Source of the DNA: Eutreptiella sp. 'Long Island Sound 2002' | Lineage: Eukaryota > Euglenozoa > Euglenophyceae > Eutreptiales > Eutreptiaceae | DNA: 64,000 bases | Reading direction: 5' to 3' | NCBI GenBank assembly: GCA_964036045.1 | Contig: OZ038384.1 | Span: forward strand, 48,661,843 to 48,725,842 | In this document: positions 35,080 to 44,049 of the stretch, in pieces | Numbering within the stretch: position 1 is the first letter of the stretch | How the letters are laid out: the number at the start of each line of letters is the position of its first letter | Notes under the pieces: generated by a model | What the model was told of the DNA's origin: nothing | Database searches by the model: none | Seen by the model: only the letters and a program-made list of their open reading frames with translations | Program-made: the position numbers and the translations under genes

Positions 35080-35886
35080 GACGAGATAATTCACGAAAGT
35101 GAAGGGTCCAGTGGAGGAGAGCGTGACGGATCGACTTCCTGATCCCCGCATTTAGCCCAGCACCCACCGTACAGGCCCCCATGCCTGTTCAGGCCGGGTT
35201 GCAATTCTGCTGTCATGCCAGGAGTGCCCACACATGACATTGATTCCGGTGGCAGGGGGGGGGGGGGGATTGGAACAGGATTGGAGGGGGGGGGGGGGTT
35301 AGAGCCCCTTGACCACAGGCCTTGCACAGCAAAGCCACGCCTGTGTATCAACAGTCACCCATTTGCCTTCAGTATTCCAAAAGGGACTGCGAGCAGCGAT
35401 GCATTGGAACAGAGGGGGAGGGAGGAAGGGGGTGGGGGGTGGGGGGGGGGGGGGGGGCTGTGCGGAACCCAAAATTTTGTGTGCCAAAAATGGCCCAAAT
35501 CAGTTGTTTCCTGAGGATTTTATTTCCCCCACATCAAAATCTGGGTCGGGGGGGGGGGGTGCCCCCTCCTCCTGCAGTTGTCAGCCGGTCTAATACATCC
35601 TTGACTCTGATCCCAAGTACTCACCAATGGCGCCCAGTCCCACTGCTGGGGCAGGATGCAGCAACGCTGCAGATTTGCCTGGTTCCTGTCTGTTTTCCCT
35701 GCATCTACCTCTTTTGCCGAGAGCACCGTGCCTAGGACTGCGGCAGCACCTCCTTGGCATGCAATTGCACAAAGTCCAGGGCACGGAAGAAGTTGTTTGG
35801 TCCTAAGAGCAAGGCACTGCTGTGTTCGGTGACCGTTGTGTCCTGTCGCCGCTGATGTCCAACAAGGCACTTACTTGGGGATACAC
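35080..35886. other. Intron between coiled-coil exons
   Basis: 811 bp between acceptor and donor (35078-35888). It contains several poly-G runs (35256-35267, 35286-35297, 35439-35457, 35549-35559). A helical-looking minus-strand stretch near 35745-35785 (FVQLHAKEVLPQS) lacks a donor in phase and is not called. Confidence 0.5.
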
Positions 35887-35888
35887 AC

Positions 35889-36041
35889 CTCAAGCCCTCG
35901 GATGACGGCTTCCAATTGCTTGATTTTGTCTTCAGCCTCTACTATGCGCATGTGTGTGTGCACCACTTCGTCTTCAAGCGTAGAGCGCTCGCTGGCCGTT
36001 TGCGCCGAAAGGGCGTCTGCCTTCTCTAACTTCCGCTGGGC
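35889..36041 (-). CDS. Coiled-coil exon, 51 codons
   Basis: Acceptor GGGCACACAG (AG at 36042-36043), donor GTGTGTAT (GT at 35887-35888). Phase 0, starts AQRKLEKADALSAQTASE and ends KIKQLEAVIRGLE. Typical a/d hydrophobic spacing. Confidence 0.8.
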
Positions 36042-36238
36042 CTGTGTGCCCAAACAACAGCTTCCACAGAACAACTTTGGCTCATGGCCGACCCCAGCCC
36101 CTGCCCCCGCCTGCCCCTGCCTGTGCTAGCTCATGCGACTGACTGCCTGACGAGCCGAAATTCATGCAAATTTAGCACTGCAAAGCCTCAAGCAATCATC
36201 CATTACCAGCCCCCCCCCCCCCGGCAGCCGCACAATAC

Positions 36239-36310
36239 CCGTCTGTTTTCAGCCGCCACTTTGTCTTCCTCGTGCTGCAATAGGATCCTTTGCTCAGAGA
36301 GCTTCGCCTC
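36239..36310 (-). CDS. Coiled-coil exon, 24 codons
   Basis: Acceptor GGGGTGCAG (AG at 36311-36312), donor GTATTGTG (GT at 36237-36238). Phase 0, EAKLSEQRILLQ to KVAAENRR. The introns on both sides are short (about 150-200 bp). Confidence 0.75.
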
Positions 36311-36462
36311 CTGCACCCCAGAGAAACACCAGATACCCAAGCACACACACCACAGACACGCCACGGCACCAGTGCGGACATTGGACATCGGATCCACCAC
36401 GTCTGGGGACGCAAGAATGAGGGACAGCAGCAGCACTGTGCACTGGCTCACCAAAGACATAC

Positions 36463-36591
36463 TTCTTGTGCCAATTGTGCTTCCCGCTGCTGCAGTTGCA
36501 ACACGCTGTCCTCATAATCACGTTCCAGTTCCTGCCAGTGGCTCTGTGTGGCCTGCACTTTGGCCTCCATTCTTTGCAACTCAGGCAAATG
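36463..36591 (-). CDS. Coiled-coil exon, 43 codons
   Basis: Acceptor CTTTGCAG (AG at 36592-36593), donor GTATGTCT (GT at 36461-36462), both near consensus. Phase 0, starts HLPELQRMEAKVQATQ and ends LQQREAQLAQE. Confidence 0.8.
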
Positions 36592-36749
36592 CTGCAAAGC
36601 AGAGGCAGAGGCATGGACAGGGGCAGGCAAGACAGGCCTTCTGCATGGGGGCACAAGCGCTCCACACGGAGGCACCAAGACAAGTCAAACAAGCCAAACA
36701 AGCGCGTGCGCTTACGACTGCAGTCTTCTACATCACGGTGTCAGGGTAC

Positions 36750-36767
36750 CTGCCAGTCTCTCAGGCT
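36750..36767 (-). CDS. Candidate micro-exon, 6 codons
   Basis: SLRDWQ between acceptor TTGTGCAG and donor GTACCCTG, phase 0. It would join smoothly to the next exon (HLPELQ). Short enough to arise by chance; transcript evidence is needed. Confidence 0.3.
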
Positions 36768-37107
36768 CTGCACAACAGGAACGGTTCTGGATCACCAGAG
36801 TTACACGTCAGTGACCTGCTGCAATCCGAGGCGTTCTCTGCCCGGCTTTGAATGTGCTACTGTAGGCCAAGCCTGCAGACCCTGGGCCCCACCACGGGCA
36901 ACAGCCACCCTCAGAACTCTGGGTATTTGGTAAAACGTAGTACCAGACAAGGTAAAACTTATTAAAATTTGGTAAAACTTAGTAGAAACGAGGTAAAACT
37001 TAGTAAAAATTTTTTAAAATTTTTTTAAAATTTTTGTTCACTAGTTTTACCTCGTTTCTACTAGGTTGTACCCCCCCCCCCCACCGCCCGTTTTAACCAA
37101 GGTAGTC

Positions 37108-37210
37108 AACACTTTGATGGTAGGTGGTACTTTTGTTTAAGGGCACAAGGCGCCCAGGTTGATCCCCGGTCACTAGTGTTAGTGGTGCCCCACCCAGGCC
37201 AAAGCATCAT
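37108..37210 (+). other. Conserved 95-bp block (copy 2)
   Basis: Same order of phrases as at 12728: TTGATGGTAGGTGGTAC, TTTAAGGGCACAAGG, and GTTGATCCCCGG, with about 85% identity by eye. The box-B-like part has lost a base relative to copy 1. Confidence 0.5.
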
Positions 37211-37330
37211 GCACACCAATTAGTTGGCACTCGGCCAACATAACAAAATATAATTGGGATTGGGCACCAGAGACAAATCAGGCTCAAGAAAAGAGGCCTG
37301 CCAGGGCCACAACCAACATTAGCCAACTAC

Positions 37331-37987
37331 TTACAAGTAGTTACAAAAGACACGCTTGAAAATGAAGTCAGCCTTAGTATCTTTATAGCTCGGTTTGCCT
37401 CCCTCTGTGGGATTTTTGGTGCACATCCTAAACAGAGCCTTTTTCAATTCCCCTTGCAGCTTGGTGCAAAAGTCTTGGTCATTTCTCAGTTGACCATCGG
37501 CATTTTGGGGGTATTGAGGAGGCACCGCATACCGCTTGCGAAAGATCCACACACCGGGACAGGTGGTAACATCAGCAGCAGCAACAACAACAAGAGTAAC
37601 AACAACAGCAGCAAGGTTGGCCACCAAGAATTGGCGCAATCCACCATCAATCTACCGGATGAAGGTGGAAAGCAGGGGTGCATTTGCAAAGGCAAGGGCA
37701 CCGAAAACATCCAAAACCTTTGCCCACTTCTTCCGCTGCTATGGTTGAATGCCTTCTCGCTCAGCAATCAAATCCACAACAACCAACTCCTCCTGGTTTG
37801 CCCCAACAATGTGTGGCCGGTCACATAGGGGGTCAAACGTAAGGCAGAGGTATCCACGAGTTGGCAACAACAAGCGGAGCACCCAATGGAAACTGCCCAA
37901 ATTATATACCTGCGCCACCTCCACAATCAGGGGTGGTGCATCAATGGACGACGCTTCCAAAGTGTGGTCTACCCATGATCCAACCAC
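37331..37987 (-). pseudogene. Transposase-like remnant of DNA transposon family X, copy 2
   Basis: One frame from 37987 to TAA 37331 is interrupted by two TAG codons (37739-37741 and 37652-37654). Readable blocks are LIVEVAQVYNLGSFHWVLRL, QEELVVVDLIAEREG, RKKWAKVLDVFGALAFANA, GGLRQFLVANL, an Ala/Val run, PGVWIFRKRYAVPPQYPQNA and KADFIFKRVFCNYL. KKWxxxLDVFGALAFANA resembles the post-catalytic helix of piggyBac-like transposases, but a 9-bp duplication does not fit piggyBac. Classification is left open. Confidence 0.6.
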
Positions 37988-38185
37988 CTGCTGTCAACGT
38001 TGTGGACTAGCACATGAGGCATTCCACAATGGGTCACAAACAACCCACGCCACACCTATTGTGTCCTAATCCGCACTCAGACCACCGGTAATACACCACA
38101 ATCTGAGCATAGTCTGTGACATAGCTCTCGGTGGTGAGGTCCCTAAAATGTCGTGCCTCAAACTCAAATCGCGCCCAACGCTTCA

Positions 38186-38372
38186 GAGCGGGGGACAAAG
38201 TTAGAAGTGGCCCACAAGTGGGCCAGGCAGCTACATACCCCTGCTGCCTAGGGGTTCCCAGCGCTTCAGAGTGGAGGACAAAAACAGAAGTGGCCCATAA
38301 GTGGGCCGGGCGGCTACATAACCCCTGCCGCCTGGGGGATCCCCAACGCTTCAGAGCGGAGGACAAAATAAG
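38186..38372 (+). repeat. 85-bp dyad repeat, two diverged units in copy 2
   Basis: CGCTTCAGAGCGGGGGAC, TAGAAGTGGCCCACAAGTGG and GGGGATCCCC phrases recur with an about 87-bp period. Same family as 13567-13998, with fewer copies. Confidence 0.85.
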
Positions 38373-38664
38373 CAATGGCAGTCACAGATTGAAATAACTT
38401 ATCTTTTGGGATGTTTTTTACTTAGCAAAGAAAAAAAATATTTTTCTACAAGTAATTTACTTAGAAAAAAAATATTTTTCTATCATGAGAATTACTTACT
38501 TAGCAAAAAACCCACCCGCAGAGGAAAACTTGGTAAAGAAACATTTTTTTACTAATGTGTGAAACTTAGTGAAAAAAATCTTCTTTCAAAAAAATTCAAA
38601 ATGAAAAAAAAATTGGTGCAAAACAAATTTACTAAGTTTTACCACGGACCCCAGAACTTTGCCC

Positions 38665-39225
38665 ACACATGTTGTACGGTCCAAAAGTTTACTGCGGATG
38701 GTGGTACACATGCTGTAGGGTGCAAAAGCTTTACAGTAGATAGTGGCACACATGCTGTAAAGTCCAAAAGTCTCACTGCGGATGGCGGCACACATGGTGA
38801 ACGGTCCGGAACTGATGTTAAGGATGGTGGCACACATGTTGTAGGGTCCAAAAGTCTACTGTGGATGGTGGATCCCTAGCAACAGTTTTGGAACGTTCTC
38901 TGCTACATGTGTGCCAGCATTTGTAGTAAAGCTTTTGGAACCTATAGCATGTGTGCCACCATTAGCGGTAAAGCTTTTGGACCCCATAGCATGGGTGCCA
39001 CCATGTGCAATAAAGCTTTTGGACCGTAAAGCATGTGTGGCACCATCCGTAGTAAAACTTTCGCACCCTACAGCATGTGTGCCACCATCCCAAGTAAGAC
39101 TTTTGGACCCAACATCATGTGTGCCACCATCCACATTAACACTTTTGGACCAATATCCACGTCTGCCCCCATTTGCTGTAAAACTTTTGAACCCCCTAGC
39201 ATGTGTGGCAAGTTTGGCCCCAGCC
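38665..39225. repeat. 42-bp minisatellite in two head-to-head inverted blocks
   Basis: Left block 38665-38870: GGTCCAAAAGT, CGGATGGTGG, ACACATGCTGTAG, with CAAAAG at 38682, 38723, 38765 and 38849. Right block 38900-39225: the reverse complement (CATGTGTGCCACCAT then AGCTTTTGGACC), with CTTTTGG at 38932 and 38974. Only about 30 bp separate the blocks, so the locus is a large imperfect palindrome. Confidence 0.95.
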
Positions 39226-40168
39226 ACTCACTGTGAGCAGGCCTGCTCTCATACCACAATGCCAAGCCAACCCTATCCCATAGAACCATCTCTTGCTTAG
39301 GAGGCCCATAGTGCCCCCTGTCGTTCTTTTAAAAAAAACTGATGTCATGCACATAGCCCAGCTTTTTGTTGCATAGCGAAGCGCAATGGAGGGGGTGTTT
39401 CCAGCTTGGATGTATGGGAAGGAGCCGCGACACCCGATTGAGGGGAGGGAAGTAGCAAAAAAAAGCAGCATTTTGCGCCCTCACAGCCCGTGAACGTAGC
39501 CACTGTTTTTTTTCCCTTTTGGGGTTATGAAATACGAAAAATGGACGAACGACGCCGTAAAACTATGTTTTGCGGGATGATAGGACAAACTGAGCACCTG
39601 TTTGTCAACGGCACGTGGCGCGGTCGTCATGGCAACCATCATAATGCGCCAACAATGATGACCATATTGCAACTACCTGTGAAGACCCGTTGCACGATGA
39701 ACCCAAAAACTACACTTCCCTACTGACCTAGATTAAACCCAATATATTTAATATCTGGCCAAAAACACGTTAATCTCAAGTTTCAATTTTCTGGGGGGGG
39801 GGGGGTTAGGGGGTTTGCCGTGAAAATTGTGACCCCCATGGGTTGCCTTACGGGCTTGGGTGTCATTCCCCCCCGGGGGTTGGTGGGGGGGTCCTACCCA
39901 TGTGGTCGTTTCAAAATGTTAAAATGGCTCTCGGCTTTAATTTTTGTTAATTTCAATTTATTTTTGATTGTTTAATTTTTTGATTAATATTTGAAAAGTT
40001 AAAAATTAAAGAGTCGCTGGCATTAATATTAATCTCACAAATATTAACTCAATTCCCCAAAATATCAATCCTCCTAACAATGGCACAACGCAACATGTAA
40101 TGCATTATGTGTGTGTTTATGTATGTTGTCCATGGCCATTGTGGCCCATTGGGTCCCTATGCGGGCCC
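39226..40168. other. No gene recognised; AT-rich right part
   Basis: 39226-39760 is mixed sequence without motifs. 39790-39900 has poly-G tracts. 39910-40080 is very AT-rich with TTAATATT phrases like the introns of transposase family Y copy A, and may belong to its 3' end. Confidence 0.45.
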
Positions 40169-41171
40169 TCATACCTCATGGGACCCCGTAGTGGGGTCCC
40201 ACATCTTCGCGGGTCCGGATGGGGGGTTAGTGGGGTTAGTGGGGTTAGGTGGGTTCGTGAGTTCGGTGGTACGGTTTGCGTTCGGGGGGTTAGACTCTTC
40301 GTTTGTGGGGGCGGGGGGTTTGGCCTTTTTCTTGCCCGCCCCCCGGGCCTCTTCCCGGTGCCGCTCGGCCTCCTCGAGGGTGGGGAAGAGGAGGGGCCGG
40401 GCCACCTCGTAGAGGGTGGTGCCGCCCGGGTATTCCACCCAAACGGCACCGTACTTCCGCCCGTGGATACCACGGACGGTGCCCCTTTCTACCCCGGTGG
40501 GGTAGGGTACGTGGACGACCGTCCCGATGATCGGATCCCCGGGACGGTCGTCCTTCTTCTCGGCACCCTTCGGGGTGTCGGACTTGGTGTGGGGGGGGGG
40601 GGGGGGTTGGCGGTGGCGGTCTTGGGGGGGTTGGTGGGTTTCGGGGCGGAGACGGCCTTCGCAGGCCATGCGGTGGTCGTGGTGGGGGGGGGGGGGGTCG
40701 GGCTTTTTGGCCCGGGGGATCGCCCCGTCGTCACTCTCGTCGGACGACTCGAAAGAAGACTTTCGCTTCTTTGGTGGGGGGGGGGGGTTGGGGGGGGGTT
40801 GCGACTTGGCTTGGGGGGGGGTTTGGGGCGGTGGTGGTGGACGCCCCCCCCCTCCCCCCCTCCTACCCCTCGCTCACCCCACCCCCTCCCATGCTCCCCC
40901 ACATCTCCTCATCCTCCCCCCCCGCATACCCCACCTCCTGCATCCGAGCCTACTCCCTGGGCCGGAAGTGGCGCAAGGTCACCGAGACGCCGCTAACCAC
41001 ACGCGCGGTCTCCCAATCGGGGAGACCGCGCAAGAGAGCAAGGCCCAGGGGTGGATCCCGGGCCACGATGCGGTGGAGGGCCCCCAACGGTACTTCCTGG
41101 GAGCCCTCAGTGTCTTGCCAGGCCACCCGAATGGGCCTGGCATTCGTCGCGTTAACCACGACGTCGATGAC
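40169..41171 (-). CDS. Family Y copy A, 3' exon(s): SH3-like and Pro/Lys-rich tail
   Basis: Acceptor TTTTTTGCAG (AG at 41172-41173) precedes VIDVVVNATNARPIRVAWQD, alignable with the start of the last exon of copy B. Further down, after poly-G frame changes and stops, the frame 40169-40669 reads GTVVHVPYPTGVERGTVRGI then YGAVWVEYPG and a charged helix (TLEEAERHREEA). Alternating beta-strand pattern with conserved Gly and aromatic residues suggests a small SH3- or chromo-like barrel (inference). The Pro-rich parts come from G-rich low complexity. Confidence 0.5.
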
Positions 41172-41340
41172 CTGCAAAAAAAAACGTGAATTACTTTTTT
41201 CAGCGACTTTTTTAATTTTTCGACTTTAATATTAACCTTTAACTTTTAATATTTCGAGCGGCGGTTCAAAAATCAAATATTAATCTCGAGAAATTAATGC
41301 TAGCGACCTAAAAATTAATGCAGGCAAGCAAGCAACATAC
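41172..41340 (-). other. Family Y copy A intron 2 (AT-rich, ATTAATCTCGAG type)
   Basis: 169 bp, GT at 41339-41340 and AG at 41172-41173. Contains TTAATATT and TAATCTCGAGAAATTA. Same position as copy B intron 46230-46442. Confidence 0.7.
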
Positions 41341-43080
41341 CTCGAACGTGCCGTTGGTGCCGCCTGGCTGCAGTGCCCCCATGGCCTCTCGGAAGAGAGA
41401 GGCTGCACTGGGGGCCTCCACGGGGGCTCCCGCGCTGGCCATCGGGGCCGATTGGGCCGCCGGCTAGGGCCACGTCCGCGGCCACCGAGGCCGCCTTCAC
41501 GGTGCAGGAGTGGGGGCTCTCGTACGAGGGCTGACACCCCGGGTCGTAGATGGGCCGGGGCAGGGCCAGTTGAGTGGCCCAGTCGACCCCGAACACCACG
41601 GCCTTACCCTGGCGCCACTGCTTGACCCAGCCTAGCTGGGCGAAGTGCTGCAACAGCACCTGGTAATGCGGCGTCCCGAAACGGACGGTGCGGGGGTCAA
41701 ATAATAAATTCAGTGTGGGCAAACTGCCCGCACTGATGGCTTCTGGCATGGGGGCCAGGAGGGCACCAAGGAGGGGTTTCCAGACCGAGACACCCCCCCT
41801 GGAGGCATCCTTACCCCATGTGCCTCTATGTTCCCCCTCCTTCCGGCGAATCAAACACCGGATTAACCTCCGAAAAATCCACATGACTGTCATGTGGCTA
41901 TGCGCGGGGGAGGAAAAAACCGGTTGATCCCCCGTGCACCCCTACTAAAGCACCTGGGCTGTCCAGGGGATCGGCCCCGCCTTCTGGGCGGTGGCAGACT
42001 GGGGGCCCAGGGCTTTGAGAAGCCACTGGGGGAGGGGTGGGGTGATTGGGGGGGTCAACAATCTCAAATCGATTCCCGTCTCTGTCCCCGTCCCCGTCCC
42101 CCTCGTCCACCACCACTTCCCCCGCCCCCTCTTCCTTAACCCCCCCCAGGCTGGCCTGTACCCCCCCCCCTGCCCCTGGCTGCTCTCCCTCTCCGTCCTC
42201 TCCCTCTTCTCCCTCTTCTTTTTCTTCTTCTCCTTCTTCTCTTTTCTCCGCCTATCCGAGGAGTCTTCGCTTGACTCCTCGGATGGGCGTGCGGCGGGTG
42301 GAGGCGGAGGAGGCGCTGGTGGTGGTGCAGGGACTGGAGGCCACAGCCTCGGTGACATCCTCCTCCAAAAAGAGGAGGTAGTTTGATTGACACGCCTCCT
42401 TACAACAATGTGCACAGTAGGCGCGCGCCACCTCGGCCGCACGTAGGTCCCCGCGGGGTCGCCTGTCCGTGTACAACTCCCGGAGGAGGTCACGCATGGC
42501 CACGACGGCTTGCCATTCACCATCATCCGGGAAGTAGTCCAACAACGGTTAGGGTTAGGGTTAGGGTCCAACTTCCTCCCACGCGAGGAACAACGCACGG
42601 GCCTCCTCCCCTTCGGGTGCCCCCGTCGCACCCAACTTCACACCCGTGCGGGCCCGGTAGAGGACCCGTTGCACGTCGTCGGCGTTCTCCTTGGGGAAGT
42701 CCACGAGGCGTGTCTCGATGAACGCCACTTGGAGCCGGCCTATGGCCATGCAACAATGGAGGATGCATAGGAAAACCATGCACCGGTCAACCACAATGTG
42801 TGGATCCCCTATGCATCCCCCCTTCTCCAAGCTACGGCCGGTCTCCTTGTAGCGGCGGCGGGCCGCCCTCACGGTCCAAGGTGCGCCGGGTCGCCACGTT
42901 GACCCATGCCGCCGCAACCTTGTCCCACACCCCCATATTGTAAATTGAGCCCACCAAGGGCGAGGTGGACACACCGATAACGCGCTGCACGAAAGGTTGG
43001 TCTCCCCCGATGACCAACCTGCTTGGCACCCAGCGCGACACCCAGTAAAACTTCTTGCAGTCTTGTACGGACTGCAATAC
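41341..43080 (-). CDS. Family Y copy A, middle exon(s) (frameshifted)
   Basis: Begins after acceptor TTTTTGTAG (AG at 43081-43082) with VLQSVQDCKKFYW, then VIGVSTSPLVGSIYNMGVWD. After a frame change it reads VFLCILHCCMAIGRLQVAFIE and GATGAPEGEEARALFLAWEE. The TTAGGG insertion follows, then LLRELYTDRRPRGD and NYLLFLEEDVTEAV. A Ser/Glu then Lys/Arg-rich stretch follows (RRKEKKEKKKKKREKRE, about 42190-42250). The last part (41341-41893) has VRFGTPHYQVLLQHFAQLGW and ends GALQPGGTNGTFE before donor GTATGTTG (GT at 41339-41340). Confidence 0.6.
42547..42566 (+). repeat. Short interstitial telomere-like repeat (TTAGGG)3
   Basis: GG followed by three perfect TTAGGG units (42549-42566), located inside the family Y coding region between AWEEVGP and the helix LLRELYT. 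Copy B has ordinary coding sequence at this point. Confidence 0.9.
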
Positions 43081-43224
43081 CTACAAAAAGGACATGGATT
43101 AATATTAATTTCTCGAGATTAATATTAAGTTAATTTTTCAGTCGTCGTTAATATTAACTGAAAACTAGATCTTAATCTCGAGAAATTAACGCAAAAATTC
43201 ACAAACAACGAATGGGCCACAAAC
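43081..43224 (-). other. Family Y copy A intron 1 (AT-rich, ATTAATCTCGAG type)
   Basis: 144 bp, GT at 43223-43224 and AG at 43081-43082. Filled with TTAATATTAA and palindromic AATCTCGAGATT phrases, unlike the intron at the same position in copy B. Confidence 0.7.
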
Positions 43225-44049
43225 CTTCAAGTTATCGGCCCATATCGTTGCAAGTGCCGCCATGTCCTTGTCCCCGCACACGGCCATCCCTATCACCCAC
43301 AAGTACGCGGGAGTGCGGCCCCTTGCGCCGTGGTTGAGGAGCCCCGGCGCACGGGTACGCATCCCCACGCTCAATTAAGGTGAGGCACCTTGTCCAATCG
43401 ATGGTGTCCACTAGCGATGGGCGTGATGGGACGTACCGGGCCCATGAGGGTAGCGGCCAAGGACGCCCACTCGCGGGGGGATCGGGGACGGACACGGGTG
43501 GTCGTAGGTCAAGGGGGGTGACCAACTCCTTCCACGTGTCCGTGAACGAATGGGGCGGGGGAATGGGAGGCCCGTTGCGGCCGTGTAGGCCGACCCCCGG
43601 CGGCTCATGTACTCCGACACATGCCGGAAGCCGAGCTTGGGGACATTCAAGTCCATGAGGAGGCCGATGAGGTCCGGGGCCGGGAAGAAGAGGGAGGCAT
43701 ATTGCTTCACCGCCTCCTTTTGCTTGTCGCGAATAAGGGAGGGGTAGCCAACCTCGGTGGCCTCGGACCATCGGGCTCGGGCCAAGGGAGATGAAGCCAC
43801 CCACTCACCAAGGAGTCGGGAGACCAACGAGTCCCGCAAACTCTTGGCCCCACTCAAACGCACGAGCGTCATGTTAAGCTCGGTAAGGGTGTCCCGAGAG
43901 AAAGGCATAACAAGGGCTATACAAGGGAACATGGTGGTGTGGAGGAGGGGGGAATGCGGGCAACCGGAAGGGGGGTGTCCAAGACACCCACCAACACAAC
44001 ATTGGAACCTCTCTACTATACCGTTGTGCAACAATATACCACGTAACAC
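43225..44049 (-). CDS. Family Y copy A, first recognisable exon
   Basis: LNMTLVRLSGAKSLRDSLVS, EWVASSPLARARWSEATEVG and DKQKEAVKQYASLFFPAPD are alignable with copy B (51333-51779). After two frame changes comes NHGARGRTPAYLWVIGMAVC then GDKDMAALATIWADNLK, ending at donor GTTTGTGG (GT at 43223-43224). Copy B has the same donor position (RDNLQ). No enzyme family is recognised for this part. Confidence 0.6.

Larger units (their letters stand above)
36921..38651 (-). mobile_element. DNA transposon family X, copy 2 (9-bp target duplication)
   Basis: Left end GGGTATTTGGTAAAAC as in copy 1; right end TTTTACCACGGACCC as in copy 1. Flanks CAGAACTCT (36912-36920) and CAGAACTTT (38652-38660) are 9-mers with one mismatch. 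Internally it keeps the 95-bp block (37108-37210), the transposase-like remnant, and only two units of the 85-bp repeat (five in copy 1). It lies in the intron just upstream of the coiled-coil exon at 36463. Confidence 0.85.
40169..44049 (-). mobile_element. Multi-exon transposase-like gene, family Y, copy A
   Basis: Minus-strand gene in at least three exons (43225-44049, 41341-43080, 40169-41171), homologous exon by exon to copy B at 45843-51779. Frames shift several times, often at G-runs, and a telomere-like insertion disrupts it at 42547. The segment with the Ser-x-Asp-x-x-Glu-x-x-x-Asn motif seen in copy B is missing here. Terminal repeats were not identified, so calling it a transposon rests on copy number and the transposase-like motif of copy B. 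Confidence 0.65.

Noticed and set aside
40100-40996. 298-codon plus-strand Gly-rich ORF
   Set aside because: G-rich low-complexity shadow of the minus-strand family Y 3' exon; no motif.
42136-42393. Lys/Arg-rich ORF as a ribosomal or histone-like gene
   Set aside because: It is one domain of the family Y transposase-like gene, with a counterpart at 48203-48566 in copy B.
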